From: Amylostereum areolatum
Taxonomy: Eukaryota; Basidiomycota; Agaricomycetes; Russulales; Stereaceae
Assembly: GCA_012932865.1 (NCBI GenBank)
Contig: SAXG01000005.1
Location: 1-64,000, forward strand
DNA: 64,000 bases
Direction: 5' to 3'
Both the position numbers and the translations under genes were made by a program. A model generated the notes under the pieces. The model searched no databases. It worked only from the letters and a program-made list of their open reading frames with translations, and had not been told where the DNA came from. Positions 35,192-46,815 of the stretch are shown here, piece by piece (the stretch's first letter is position 1; every line of letters starts with the position of its first letter).

Positions 35192-38100
35192 TTACCCCCC
35201 CTTTAAGACACGCTTTCGCCTGGAGCGCGATGTCATCTGCAAGGGTAGATGCGAGAAAATCGTCAAAGGAGATGCCGAGGGAATGCACAGGGCAGGGCGC
35301 GTTTGGATGGCGTTTGTGGAAGGCATCGATCATGTCGGTGACCTTTGAGAGCGAGGAGCGAGGGAGCCAGGTATTCTCGGAGTCCGGATAGCCTGCCCAC
35401 TTGACGAGGTATTGTATGCCTTTCTTGTTGCAGGTCGGCTTCGAGTCGATGATGTCTTCAACATCATATTCTTCTTCGTCATCAACGAGGTCAGGTGGTG
35501 GTTGTTCATAGTTTGGACCATGTGCCGTTGTCTCCTTGTACGCAGTGAGCAGCGAAGCATGGAAGACTGGGTGGATTCTCCACGTCTTCGGCAGCTTCAG
35601 GCGGTAGTTCACTGGGCTAATGACGTCAACGATCTCGAAGGGTCCAAATCGTTTGGCAGCAAGCTTAGCTTTTGGCCTCGTCGTCTTCAGGTTTTTGCCT
35701 TCGAGCCAGACCTTGTCTCTGACGGCGAACAGTGTCGATTTGCGGATCGTGTCACCATTGTAGTGCTTCATTAAGTCAGATGCGAGGGCAAGGCTGGCTT
35801 TGATCTCTTGTCGGACTTCTTCAAGTTGACGGAGGCGTTCTTCAACTGCAGGGACCTTTGAGGACGGGTTTACGGATGGGTACATTTTCGGGAGGAAGCC
35901 GTAGAGGACTTCAAAGGGAGCCTTTCCAGTAGCTGCATGGGTGCGAGAGTTGTGAGAAAACTCGAAGAAGGGCAACCACTTCACCCAGTCGTCTTGACGG
36001 TAGTTGCAGAATACTCGCAGAAACTGCTCAAGGTTCTGGTTCTCGCGTTCGGTTTGGCCGTCTGTCTGTGGGTGATACGCTGTGCTGAGGGCGGACTTGA
36101 TCCCGAGCTTCTCGTTGAGTGTATGCGTCACCTGTCCAGCAAATTGGGGTCCACGATCCGAGATGATCTTGTCTGCTAAGCCGTAGTGTCGGTACACCTT
36201 GTCGAAGAGAATGTCGGCCGTGCCATCACTGGTGATCTTCGTTGTACATGGGGTGGTAACCACCATCTTGGTGAGGCGATCGACCACGACATTGACGGCA
36301 TTATAGCCTTCGCAGTCAGGGAGCTCGACAATGAAGTCGGTAGAGATGACGCCAAATGGTCGATCAGCTACTTTGTTCGGGATCATGTCGACGTGGGGTC
36401 GGCTGCTCTGCGTCTTTGTCGACTGGCAGGTTGCACATCCTGCTACGAAATCGCGGACGAAGACAGACATGCCAGGCCACCAATATTCACGACTCACAAG
36501 TTCGTAAGTCTTGAAGCGACCAGGGTGTCCAGCCAGGGGCGATTCATGGTACATTTTGACAATGTCGCGTCGCAACTCGTCATCTGCAGGGACATATACC
36601 TTTCCTCTAAACAGGACCAGGCCTTCTTCGTACTTCCACTCTTGAAGGTTCTTGACGAGTGTACGTGGTCCGTTTCGTAAGATGGCGTCCAGGGCTTGAA
36701 CGACCTCGATGTCCTTGGTTTTGCAGTCGCGGATACGTCGTCGGAGTTCGACATCACCGAGGGAGGTTACTGCTCCTGGCCTTGTTGCGCGTACTTGGAA
36801 GTACTTGGGGTCAAGCAAGACGCGCTCCTTGTTGTCGTTTTCAACACCATCCTTGTGATCGGGTCGTCGAGACATTGGATCCGGGCGATGGGATATTCCT
36901 GGTTTGTGAACAAGCGAGAAGTCAAATCGAGTGAGGAATAGAGCCCAACGTGCCTGTCGGCGGCTCATCTTCTGTGCCGTCTTGAAGTGCTCCAGGTTCT
37001 TGTGATCTGTCCAGATTTCGACGGTGTCGGGGGCGCCTTCGAGGTAGTGGCGCCAGGCTTCGAGCACACGGATGATCGCAAGTAGCTCCTTGTCGTAGAT
37101 GTCGTAGTTCCGTTCCGGTTCCGATAGGGCCTTGGACAGATACGCCACTGGATGCCAGTGACTGTCGTCGCCTTTCTGCGAGAGTATACCTCCAGTAGCA
37201 AAGTCCGAGGCGTCGACTTCAACGAGGTAAGGCTTCTTTGGGTCAGGCATGACCAGGACAGGGGAGGAAGTAAACGCAGCTTTCAGTGCGTCGAACGCAG
37301 TTTGGCAGTCCGTCGACCAGTCCCATGTGCAGTCCTTCTTTGTCAGGTCAAATAGGGGTCGTGCAACCTTGGAGAAGTCCTTGATGAAACGTCGGTAGAA
37401 GTTGCCAAAGCCGAGGAAGGATTGCACATCTTTGACCGTTCGTGGTATCGGCCAGTCCTGAATACCTGCTACCTTGACGGGGTCCATAGCGATCTTGTCG
37501 TGTGAGATGATGAGTCCGAGGTATTCGACAGAGTCTTGCTCAAAGACACATTTCTCCGGTTTGAGGAAGAGGTCGTTGTCTTGCAAACGCTGCAGAACCT
37601 GCCGCACTATGGCACGGTGTTCGTCCATGGTGCGAGTGAACACCAAGATGTCGTCCATGTAGATGATGACCTTGCCCGAGTCGATGAGATCCTTGAACAG
37701 TTCATTCATCATTGCCTGAAATGTCGCAGGGGAGTTCATAAGCCCGAAAAACATCACCGTAGGTTAGAAGAGACCGCGATTCGTCTTGAACGCAGCCTTC
37801 CACTCGTCGCCTTCCTTGATGCGGACATTGTTGTAGCCCCAGCGAACATCCATCTTGGAGAAGATCTTTGCACCTTTGAGACGGTCGACAATTTCAGAGA
37901 TCAGTGGCAAGGGGTATTCATTCTTGACAGTGCCCTTGTTTAATTCTCGATAGTCCTGTACGGGACGCAGCTTTCCATCCTTTTTCTTCACAAAGAAGAA
38001 CGGACTCGCCTGAGGTGACTTCGATGGGCGGATATAGCCCTTCTTCAGGTGGTCGTCGAGGAAGGTGTCGAGTTCGATCTGCTCGGAAGGTGAGAGGGGG

Positions 38101-39221
38101 TAGATTTTGCACGGTTTGGGTTCAAAGCCGTCTTTCATGTCGATAGCATGGTCCCATGGTTGTCGGTCAGGAAGTCGCTCGGAGGTTTTTTGTCGAATAC
38201 AGGTGCAAAGTCGCGGTACGGCGGGGGGACTAAGTCTTCAAAGGTTTGCGGGCGTGCATTTTCTTTTGAATGCTCTGCAAGCTCCTGCGCTTTTGTAAAG
38301 CCCACGCGGATGGGTATTGCATCTGGATTAGGACCATCGGTTTCAGGGAGGATTCCGGCGCGGCGTAGTCCATTGATCTCCCAGTCTCGGAATACCATGG
38401 GCCGCTCGTCGCCGTCTTCAGTGAAGAGTTGTGCGGGTAGAGGGGAGCGATGGACCGTACGGACGCGAACACCTTTGACTCTGCGTGCAGGAATAACATA
38501 AGTGGGGACTGGGGTCCAGGACACATATGTCGGCTCTGGGAAGGGATCGTCCAGAACGAGAGGTGTCCTCGGGGTTTTACCTGCTTCAACCTTACGCTGT
38601 GATTGGACCGATGATGGTCTCCGTGGCTTGGTTGCGAGGTTTGTCACAGGAGGTTTGGACAGAGTGCATGAGGGGGGGCAGCGGAGCATGTCAACACGGT
38701 CTCGTTGCCAGTCTATGGTGGGATTGTGCTCATCGAGCCAGTCTGTTCCAAGGATCATGTCATGATCGCCGATGTCGGTGATGAAAAACTCAGCTTCTTC
38801 CTCATGGTACGCCTTTGAATCTTGCGAGTATATCCGGATCCGCTGGGTCGTTGTGTCACGTACCCAGCCCATGATGTTCTCGGTGCCGTCCACATTACGC
38901 ACGGGGAACGGGTTTTCTAGTTTTCTTGTGGTGAGCTTCTTGCGTTCAACGAAGCTTCGGTTCAGGATAATTCCTTCTGCGCCGCTATCAAGCAGCGCAT
39001 CTGCGTCGATTTCTCTTTTGGTAACTCGTCCGATCAGCTTGACTTTGAGCGTGATCGATGGTGTTTGCCTGTTCTTGGTGACAGTAGACAGATACAAACA
39101 CGGGGGATACAATTGCTCACAGGTATGCATGGATGATAATACAGCGAAATGATTCGACGATGATACCAAAAGTCCTTTGCCTCCACCAGACGACGTGACT
39201 GGGGGGCGTTTCAAAAATCCT
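35124..39221 (-). pseudogene. pol of copy A (protease, RT, RNase H, integrase, chromodomain), broken
   Basis: Domains in order on the minus strand: aspartic protease (ADALLDSGAEG), reverse transcriptase ([16 protein letters not shown]), RNase H (VEVDASDFATGG), integrase zinc finger (H-H-C-C in YHESPLAGHPGRFKTYE to CATCQST), integrase core (STDFIVELP, SDRGPQFAG, ENQNLEQFLR) and a C-terminal chromodomain (DVEDIIDSK, YLVKWAGYP). Breaks: a one-base loss in an A-run near 38186-38191 after VFDKK, and TAA at about 37761 where relatives have Glu (GLF-stop-PTVMFFG). The frame end lies within the 3' LTR. Confidence 0.92.
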
Positions 39222-40398
39222 GCGATTCCAGGATGTCCTTCAACAGCGCTACTGCCTGCTCCTTGCCTTCCGCGTCCAGATCCTTCAGCTGGCGAGTGAT
39301 CGCCGCGATGGTTTTGGATGGGTCGGGAGCTGCTTTTGCAGTGGACGGAGCCGTGTTCGTCGGCAGGGGAGGGGCCTTGGACCCAGTCTCTACTGCGCCC
39401 ACCCGTCGCGCGCTCGAGTCGCGGTTGGGGCAGTCGCGAGAGACGTGACCGGCTTGTCGACACATGAAGCACTTGCCTTCGCACATCATCTTTGCGCGCT
39501 CGTCGTCCGTCAGCTTTGCAGGGCGGGTCGAGGTGTTGGTGAAGGCGCCGACTCGGCGCGACGAGGAGTCGTTGGTCGAACCGTTCGAGGTGAGCGCGAC
39601 AGCCCCCTTGGACTGACTGCTCTTCCTCTCCAGGTTCTCCTCGAGCCATTGGTGGTTGATGCGGCGGGCACGCTCCTTCCACTCCGCGAGCTTGGTGGGG
39701 AACGGGTACGACCGGGCCACCTGCTTGCTGAGGTCACGCTGAAGTCCCTTCTTGAAAAAGTGGATTAGCGCCTCGTCGTCGTACGCTGACATGGTTGCCA
39801 GCATCTCAAACTCGGTGATAAAGTCAGTGACGTCCCGGGTGGTCATTGCGAGCTCGTTGATCTTACACTGAGCCTCTATCTTCGGATCGACGGGCACAAA
39901 GTCTTTGCCAAACCTCTCGAAGAGCTCTTTGTAGGAGCTATAGTGGAGTGTTGGGGGCGTGGGGTCGAGGGTTTCGGCGTCTTCCTTCTCGTCTTCGTCG
40001 GCGAAGAGTTCCATGCGGCGATGCGTGGCCCAGGCTTTCGCCGTGTCGTCCTCCATCAGGCTGAGGAGGAGCATCATCTTGGCGTCATCTGTGGCATAAA
40101 CATCCTTGTTAACGCGCAGGAACATGCGGAGCTCGAGGGAGAACCGGAGGGTGTCGCGTCTATCGCCTTTGAATGGCTTTGGCTTGGGGCCGATCTCCCG
40201 CTTGGAGACAGCAGGTTTGGATTCAGCATCGGACATCTTGTCGAAGGGGAGGGGGACGGTGAGGGATTGGGCGAGTTCTTGATCAAGGCGGCGTAGGGTT
40301 TCTCGTCGGCGTTCTTCTGCTTCTTCGACTTCGTCCTCAACTTGTTTTGCGACAAGGAAGTCGGCGGGGGTGAGGAATTGCTGGTTATGATGCCACAA
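39211..40398 (-). CDS. gag of copy A
   Basis: A capsid/nucleocapsid polyprotein frame identical in sequence to that of copy B. It carries a retrotransposon-gag helical core (SLELRMFLRVNKDVYA, WATHRRMELF) and one CCHC knuckle, CFMCRQAGHVSRDC. The start given is the limit of the clear gag part; the first Met in frame is at MSDAESKP (about 40236). The frame is open further upstream, as described for copy B. The end lies in the -1 frameshift site. Confidence 0.85.
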   Translation of the reverse strand: MWHHNQQFLTPADFLVAKQVEDEVEEAEERRRETLRRLDQELAQSLTVPLPFDKMSDAESKPAVSKREIGPKPKPFKGDRRDTLRFSLELRMFLRVNKDVYATDDAKMMLLLSLMEDDTAKAWATHRRMELFADEDEKEDAETLDPTPPTLHYSSYKELFERFGKDFVPVDPKIEAQCKINELAMTTRDVTDFITEFEMLATMSAYDDEALIHFFKKGLQRDLSKQVARSYPFPTKLAEWKERARRINHQWLEENLERKSSQSKGAVALTSNGSTNDSSSRRVGAFTNTSTRPAKLTDDERAKMMCEGKCFMCRQAGHVSRDCPNRDSSARRVGAVETGSKAPPLPTNTAPSTAKAAPDPSKTIAAITRQLKDLDAEGKEQAVALLKDILESQDF

Positions 40399-41444
40399 CC
40401 AGTGATCTTGAACGGGACTGAACGAAGTGGGCTGCCACTCAACTACTGATCGTCCTGGGGTTCCGTTCTTGTTCCGTCTATAGGCGTACCACTTCCCAGT
40501 TGTGTCGTTGTGGTTGATCCCTTCTGGGACTTCGATTACAGTATGTCGACGGGGTGGGGGCGAGTTGGTCGGAGGGGGGTTCAGGAAGCGCTGTAGAACA
40601 TCCGCAGCGGTGGCAAAATCCGATTCTTCGACGTAGGGTTGTTTGTCGCGGTCATCGAAGTACCAGTCTCGACGTTGCCGGTTTGGTTCGTCGTGCAGCC
40701 AATGTACGGATTCCTTAGTCTGCTGCGAGGTGAGGATATAGTATTCTTCGGGACAGTAGTCTCGAAAAACACCTGGGGGGAGGTTCGGAGTGGGGGGACG
40801 AGGGGCTGTGGAGGACGTGATGATGGTCTAGAAGAAGTCCGCCGCGATGGGGCGACGGCCGAGGAGTTTCTTGGTGAGGTAGCCGGCTTTTACTGCCTGG
40901 CGGATCTTATGTTCGTGGTGGCGGCGACGAAGGGTCTTACCCTTGATGGTGGGACGGAGGACTGGTGGCGGGGTGGATTCGGGGGTCCGGCGGTTAAACT
41001 GGGAGACGGAGGTGAAACTGGTTTGGAGGATCGGGTTGGGGGCGTCCTGGATGAGGTATGTGTGGTAGGTGGGGGCGTGGAGGGTGAATTCAAGGCGTTC
41101 GAGATCTACGTTGATGCACGTAGTGATCCGGACGTATAGGGCGAGGATGACAGTACCGTGATCCTTGTGCCACCTCCACTCGAAGATGCGGAAGTTGAGG
41201 CCGTGCGCGGTCCAGGGATCTTTCTTGCAGAGGTTCTGTACGGGGACGAGGCAGTTGTCGGTGACGGCGTCGGACCAAGGGTAGGGGAGTGGTGCGTTGT
41301 CGCGGGGGGTGATCGGCTTTCCGTTGAACGGGAGGAAAACCGGTGCGTTCGGGAGGTCCGTGGTGGGAGTTTTTAACGTCGTAGAGACGGCAGAGGTAGA
41401 TGGAGAGAGGGGTGCGAGGTAGGCGTAGGGGTAGACTGTCCAGG

Positions 41445-41777
41445 TGTCAGAAACGCAGTTTACGAGACCGATGAACCGCCTAAGTCGCGACGATGGGAGG
41501 AGCGAGAAGAAAATAGATTCGAGAGTGCCGGGGTCTAGGGTAGTGCAATGTGCGCTACAGTACCGTATGACGAGATGGACAGTCTAGGGAAAAGGGAAGG
41601 GAAACACTGTCCTTATATACAAGTGGGAACAGTGGTGCGATGCGATGTGATAGTGGTGCGAGCGGGGGGAACAATAAGAAAGGAGTCATGGGGAGGAGGA
41701 CGGAAGTCCAGAGCAATGATGTCATAGATAAGGATGCGGAACGCCGTTCGGAAGTCTGGGCAATGACGTCGTTGGAG
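41445..41777 (-). repeat. 5' LTR of copy A, truncated
   Basis: 333 bp matching the 5' LTR of copy B base for base as far as I can read, ending abruptly at GTTGGAG. The KDZ element's 5' flank starts at 41778. About 87 bp of the LTR's outer end are missing. Confidence 0.92.
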
Positions 41778-42036
41778 TCCACAATGGTCTTATGTCGGAG
41801 ATTTCTTACATCGATAGCAGATAGTATTGTGCCTTGGCCTGAAGTCTCTATATACCTTACCTTTCTAATTTCAGTTATTCCTTTCCCTTTCCCCCCTTCT
41901 TCTGTCAAACCATGCGTCGTAATCGAAGTCGCCGCGAGTCCCCCTCCTCTAGCAAATATAGCGAGAGAGAGTCGTACAATTCAAGAGGTGCTCGTATCAA
42001 AACCAGGGTTAAGTCCAAGAAAGCCAAGAAGTTGAT
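41778..42036 (+). pseudogene. KDZ transposase gene, 5' part (promoter and first 41 codons)
   Basis: The promoter-like sequence has TATATA at about 41852-41857. An ATG at 41912 opens MRRNRSRRESPSSSKYSERE and continues to KKAKKL. Here element B interrupts the codon; the frame resumes after B at 59576 as MPWDDKPKAKRGR. The join is proved by the TTGAT target duplication. The left edge at 41778 is the junction with truncated copy A, so the true end of the KDZ transposon is not visible here. Confidence 0.8.
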
Positions 42037-42456
42037 TGTCACGGATCGCTCCATTTCTCTCTTCGTTTGCAGACCTTGTACACGCGATGTGTCACGGCAC
42101 ATGACTTTCCCTTGCATCACATGCTCCAACGACGTCATTGCCCAGACTTCCGAACGGCGTTCCGCATCCTTATCTATGACATCATTGCTCTGGACTTCCG
42201 TCCTCCTCCCCATGACTCCTTTCTTATTGTTCCCCCCGCTCGCACCACTATCACATCGCATCGCACCACTGTTCCCACTTGTATATAAGGACAGTGTTTC
42301 CCTTCCCTTTTCCCTAGACTGTCCATCTCGTCATACGGTACTGTAGCGCACATTGCACTACCCTAGACCCCGGCACTCTCGAATCTATTTTCTTCTCGCT
42401 CCTCCCATCGTCGCGACTTAGGCGGTTCATCGGTCTCGTAAACTGCGTTTCTGACA
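42037..42456 (+). repeat. 5' LTR of copy B
   Basis: 420 bp, ends TGTCACGG and TTTCTGACA. TATATAA at 42282-42288 is the promoter. The likely RNA start lies around 42315, where TAGACTGTCCA is complementary to the primer-binding site at 42459. Confidence 0.95.
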
Positions 42457-43073
42457 CCTGGACAGTCTACCCCTACGCCTACCTCGCACCCCTCTCTCCA
42501 TCTACCTCTGCCGTCTCTACGACGTTAAAAACTCCCACCACGGACCTCCCGAACGCACCGGTTTTCCTCCCGTTCAACGGAAAGCCGATCACCCCCCGCG
42601 ACAACGCACCACTCCCCTACCCTTGGTCCGACGCCGTCACCGACAACTGCCTCGTCCCCGTACAGAACCTCTGCAAGAAAGATCCCTGGACCGCGCACGG
42701 CCTCAACTTCCGCATCTTCGAGTGGAGGTGGCACAAGGATCACGGTACTGTCATCCTCGCCCTATACGTCCGGATCACTACGTGCATCAACGTAGATCTC
42801 GAACGCCTTGAATTCACCCTCCACGCCCCCACCTACCACACATACCTCATCCAGGACGCCCCCAACCCGATCCTCCAAACCAGTTTCACCTCCGTCTCCC
42901 AGTTTAACCGCCGGACCCCCGAATCCACCCCGCCACCAGTCCTCCGTCCCACCATCAAGGGTAAGACCCTTCGTCGCCGCCACCACGAACATAAGATCCG
43001 CCAGGCAGTAAAAGCCGGCTACCTCACCAAGAAACTCCTCGGCCGTCGCCCCATCGCGGCGGACTTCTTCTAG
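42318..43073 (+). other. AUG-less leader open frame of copy B, in the gag frame
   Basis: From the expected RNA start to TAG at 43071-43073 there are about 250 codons with no stop and no Met in the gag frame. Codons look coding (strong C at third positions), for example APVFLPFNGKPITPRDNA and RIFEWRWHKDHGTVILALYV. The frame continues after the TAG into gag with another roughly 197 codons before the first Met. It may be a protein made by non-AUG start, part of a readthrough product, or a decayed ORF. Copy A is the same. Confidence 0.6.
42459..42469 (+). promoter_or_regulatory. Self-priming primer-binding site of copy B
   Basis: TGGACAGTCTA lies two bases past the 5' LTR. It is the exact complement of TAGACTGTCCA at 42315-42325, 33 nt after the TATA box. 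This is the arrangement in Tf1, where the RNA 5' end folds back to prime minus-strand synthesis. The mirrored site exists in copy A. Confidence 0.8.
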
Positions 43074-44690
43074 ACCATCATCACGTCCTCCACAGCCCCT
43101 CGTCCCCCCACTCCGAACCTCCCCCCAGGTGTTTTTCGAGACTACTGTCCCGAAGAATACTATATCCTCACCTCGCAGCAGACTAAGGAATCCGTACATT
43201 GGCTGCACGACGAACCAAACCGGCAACGTCGAGACTGGTACTTCGATGACCGCGACAAACAACCCTACGTCGAAGAATCGGATTTTGCCACCGCTGCGGA
43301 TGTTCTACAGCGCTTCCTGAACCCCCCTCCGACCAACTCGCCCCCACCCCGTCGACATACTGTAATCGAAGTCCCAGAAGGGATCAACCACAACGACACA
43401 ACTGGGAAGTGGTACGCCTATAGACGGAACAAGAACGGAACCCCAGGACGATCAGTAGTTGAGTGGCAGCCCACTTCGTTCAGTCCCGTTCAAGATCACT
43501 GGTTGTGGCATCATAACCAGCAATTCCTCACCCCCGCCGACTTCCTTGTCGCAAAACAAGTTGAGGACGAAGTCGAAGAAGCAGAAGAACGCCGACGAGA
43601 AACCCTACGCCGCCTTGATCAAGAACTCGCCCAATCCCTCACCGTCCCCCTCCCCTTCGACAAGATGTCCGATGCTGAATCCAAACCTGCTGTCTCCAAG
43701 CGGGAGATCGGCCCCAAGCCAAAGCCATTCAAAGGCGATAGACGCGACACCCTCCGGTTCTCCCTCGAGCTCCGCATGTTCCTGCGCGTTAACAAGGATG
43801 TTTATGCCACAGATGACGCCAAGATGATGCTCCTCCTCAGCCTGATGGAGGACGACACGGCGAAAGCCTGGGCCACGCATCGCCGCATGGAACTCTTCGC
43901 CGACGAAGACGAGAAGGAAGACGCCGAAACCCTCGACCCCACGCCCCCAACACTCCACTATAGCTCCTACAAAGAGCTCTTCGAGAGGTTTGGCAAAGAC
44001 TTTGTGCCCGTCGATCCGAAGATAGAGGCTCAGTGTAAGATCAACGAGCTCGCAATGACCACCCGGGACGTCACTGACTTTATCACCGAGTTTGAGATGC
44101 TGGCAACCATGTCAGCGTACGACGACGAGGCGCTAATCCACTTTTTCAAGAAGGGACTTCAGCGTGACCTCAGCAAGCAGGTGGCCCGGTCGTACCCGTT
44201 CCCCACCAAGCTCGCGGAGTGGAAGGAGCGTGCCCGCCGCATCAACCACCAATGGCTCGAGGAGAACCTGGAGAGGAAGAGCAGTCAGTCCAAGGGGGCT
44301 GTCGCGCTCACCTCGAACGGTTCGACCAACGACTCCTCGTCGCGCCGAGTCGGCGCCTTCACCAACACCTCGACCCGCCCTGCAAAGCTGACGGACGACG
44401 AGCGCGCAAAGATGATGTGCGAAGGCAAGTGCTTCATGTGTCGACAAGCCGGTCACGTCTCTCGCGACTGCCCCAACCGCGACTCGAGCGCGCGACGGGT
44501 GGGCGCAGTAGAGACTGGGTCCAAGGCCCCTCCCCTGCCGACGAACACGGCTCCGTCCACTGCAAAAGCAGCTCCCGACCCATCCAAAACCATCGCGGCG
44601 ATCACTCGCCAGCTGAAGGATCTGGACGCGGAAGGCAAGGAGCAGGCAGTAGCGCTGTTGAAGGACATCCTGGAATCGCAGGATTTTTGA
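43074..44690 (+). CDS. gag of copy B
   Basis: The frame opens right after the leader stop. The first Met in frame is MSDAESKPAVSKREIG at about 43665, preceded by about 197 open codons including EEYYILTSQQTKESVHWLHD. Domains: acidic helical region (VEEAEERRRETLRRLDQELA), retrotransposon-gag core (SLELRMFLRVN, AKAWATHRRMEL), basic linker, CCHC knuckle CFMCRQAGHVSRDC near 44430-44470. The end, GAT TTT TGA, overlaps the -1 frameshift site. The protein packages RNA and forms the particle. Confidence 0.85.
   Translation, partial: TIITSSTAPRPPTPNLPPGVFRDYCPEEYYILTSQQTKESVHWLHDEPNRQRRDWYFDDRDKQPYVEESDFATAADVLQRFLNPPPTNSPPPRRHTVIEVPEGINHNDTTGKWYAYRRNKNGTPGRSVVEWQPTSFSPVQDHWLWHHNQQFLTPADFLVAKQVEDEVEEAEERRRETLRRLDQELAQSLTVPLPFDKMSDAESKPAVSKREIGPKPKPFKGDRRDTLRFSLELRMFLRVNKDVYATDDAKMMLLLSLMEDDTAKAWATHRRMELFADEDEKEDAETLDPTPPTLHYSSYKELFERFGKDFVPVDPKIEAQCKINELAMTTRDVTDFITEFEMLATMSAYDDEALIHFFKKGLQRDLSKQVARSYPFPTKLAEWKERARRINHQWLEENLERKSSQSKGAVALTSNGSTNDSSSRRVGAFTNTSTRPAKLTDDERAKMMCEGKCFMCRQAGHVSRDCPNRDSSARRVGAVETGSKAPPLPTNTAPSTAKAAPDPSKTIAAITRQLKDLDAEGKEQAVALLKDILESQDF
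44681..44687 (+). promoter_or_regulatory. -1 ribosomal frameshift heptamer of copy B
   Basis: G GAT TTT in the gag frame directly precedes the gag TGA, and pol continues in the -1 frame (FLKRPPVTSSGG). G_GAU_UUY heptamers are known to support -1 frameshifting in insect-specific flaviviruses. The copy A equivalent is at 39214-39220 (-). Confidence 0.7.
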
Positions 44691-46815
44691 AACGCCCCCC
44701 AGTCACGTCGTCTGGTGGAGGCAAAGGACTTTTGGTATCATCGTCGAATCATTTCGCTGTATTATCATCCATGCATACCTGTGAGCAATTGTATCCCCCG
44801 TGTTTGTATCTGTCTACTGTCACCAAGAACAGGCAAACACCATCGATCACGCTCAAAGTCAAGCTGATCGGACGAGTTACCAAAAGAGAAATCGACGCAG
44901 ATGCGCTGCTTGATAGCGGCGCAGAAGGAATTATCCTGAACCGAAGCTTCGTTGAACGCAAGAAGCTCACCACAAGAAAACTAGAAAACCCGTTCCCCGT
45001 GCGTAATGTGGATGGCACCGAGAACATCATGGGCTGGGTACGTGACACAACGACCCAGCGGATCCGGATATACTCGCAAGATTCAAAGGCGTACCATGAG
45101 GAAGAAGCTGAGTTTTTCATCACCGACATCGGCGATCATGACATGATCCTTGGAACAGACTGGCTCGATGAGCACAATCCCACCATAGACTGGCAACGAG
45201 ACCGTGTTGACATGCTCCGCTGCCCCCCCTCATGCACTCTGTCCAAACCTCCTGTGACAAACCTCGCAACCAAGCCACGGAGACCATCATCGGTCCAATC
45301 ACAGCGTAAGGTTGAAGCAGGTAAAACCCCGAGGACACCTCTCGTTCTGGACGATCCCTTCCCAGAGCCGACATATGTGTCCTGGACCCCAGTCCCCACT
45401 TATGTTATTCCTGCACGCAGAGTCAAAGGTGTTCGCGTCCGTACGGTCCATCGCTCCCCTCTACCCGCACAACTCTTCACTGAAGACGGCGACGAGCGGC
45501 CCATGGTATTCCGAGACTGGGAGATCAATGGACTACGCCGCGCCGGAATCCTCCCTGAAACCGATGGTCCTAATCCAGATGCAATACCCATCCGCGTGGG
45601 CTTTACAAAAGCGCAGGAGCTTGCAGAGCATTCAAAAGAAAATGCACGCCCGCAAACCTTTGAAGACTTAGTCCCCCCGCCGTACCGCGACTTTGCACCT
45701 GTATTCGACAAAAAAACCTCCGAGCGACTTCCTGACCGACAACCATGGGACCATGCTATCGACATGAAAGACGGCTTTGAACCCAAACCGTGCAAAATCT
45801 ACCCCCTCTCACCTTCCGAGCAGATCGAACTCGACACCTTCCTCGACGACCACCTGAAGAAGGGCTATATCCGCCCATCGAAGTCACCTCAGGCGAGTCC
45901 GTTCTTCTTTGTGAAGAAAAAGGATGGAAAGCTGCGTCCCGTACAGGACTATCGAGAATTAAACAAGGGCACTGTCAAGAATGAATACCCCTTGCCACTG
46001 ATCTCTGAAATTGTCGACCGTCTCAAAGGTGCAAAGATCTTCTCCAAGATGGATGTTCGCTGGGGCTACAACAATGTCCGCATCAAGGAAGGCGACGAGT
46101 GGAAGGCTGCGTTCAAGACGAATCGCGGTCTCTTCTAACCTACGGTGATGTTTTTCGGGCTTATGAACTCCCCTGCGACATTTCAGGCAATGATGAATGA
46201 ACTGTTCAAGGATCTCATCGACTCGGGCAAGGTCATCATCTACATGGACGACATCTTGGTGTTCACTCGCACCATGGACGAACACCGTGCCATAGTGCGG
46301 CAGGTTCTGCAGCGTTTGCAAGACAACGACCTCTTCCTCAAACCGGAGAAATGTGTCTTTGAGCAAGACTCTGTCGAATACCTCGGACTCATCATCTCAC
46401 ACGACAAGATCGCTATGGACCCCGTCAAGGTAGCAGGTATTCAGGACTGGCCGATACCACGAACGGTCAAAGATGTGCAATCCTTCCTCGGCTTTGGCAA
46501 CTTCTACCGACGTTTCATCAAGGACTTCTCCAAGGTTGCACGACCCCTATTTGACCTGACAAAGAAGGACTGCACATGGGACTGGTCGACGGACTGCCAA
46601 ACTGCGTTCGACGCACTGAAAGCTGCGTTTACTTCCTCCCCTGTCCTGGTCATGCCTGACCCAAAGAAGCCTTACCTCGTTGAAGTCGACGCCTCGGACT
46701 TTGCTACTGGAGGTATACTCTCGCAGAAAGGCGACGACAGTCACTGGCATCCAGTGGCGTATCTGTCCAAGGCCCTATCGGAACCGGAACGGAACTACGA
46801 CATCTACGACAAGGA
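44687..46815 (+). pseudogene. pol of copy B, 5' part (protease, RT) with a stop
   Basis: Protease ADALLDSGAEGI, a spacer, then reverse transcriptase ([29 protein letters not shown]). TAA at 46136-46138 replaces the usual Glu codon in GLFEPTVMFFG; after it the frame resumes with VMFFGLMNSPATFQ, YMDDILVF and the start of RNase H (VEVDASDFATGG). Unlike copy A, the A-run after VFDKK keeps frame. Element D cuts the frame after YDIYDKE. Confidence 0.92.

Larger units (their letters stand above)
34769..41777 (-). mobile_element. Ty3 chromovirus copy A (reverse orientation, 5' LTR truncated)
   Basis: A minus-strand LTR element whose internal sequence is nearly identical to copy B, mirrored about 41950. 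It has a full 3' LTR (34769-35191), pol, gag and leader, and a 5' LTR cut at 41777 so that about 87 bp of its outer end is missing. No target duplication can be tested. Compared with B it has one fewer A in a homopolymer at about 38186-38191, which breaks the pol frame, and it lacks the insertions D and C. It shares B's TAA stop inside reverse transcriptase. It is not functional as it stands. Confidence 0.95.

Noticed and set aside
41912..42346. 144-codon frame from the KDZ start running into the LTR of copy B
   Set aside because: A chimera created by the insertion. The target duplication shows that the true continuation is at 59576.
42459..42469. tRNA primer-binding site, because the sequence begins TGG
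   Set aside because: The 11 bases match the element's own RNA 5' region exactly, as do the different sites of C and D, so self-priming explains all three. I did not find a tRNA match from memory.
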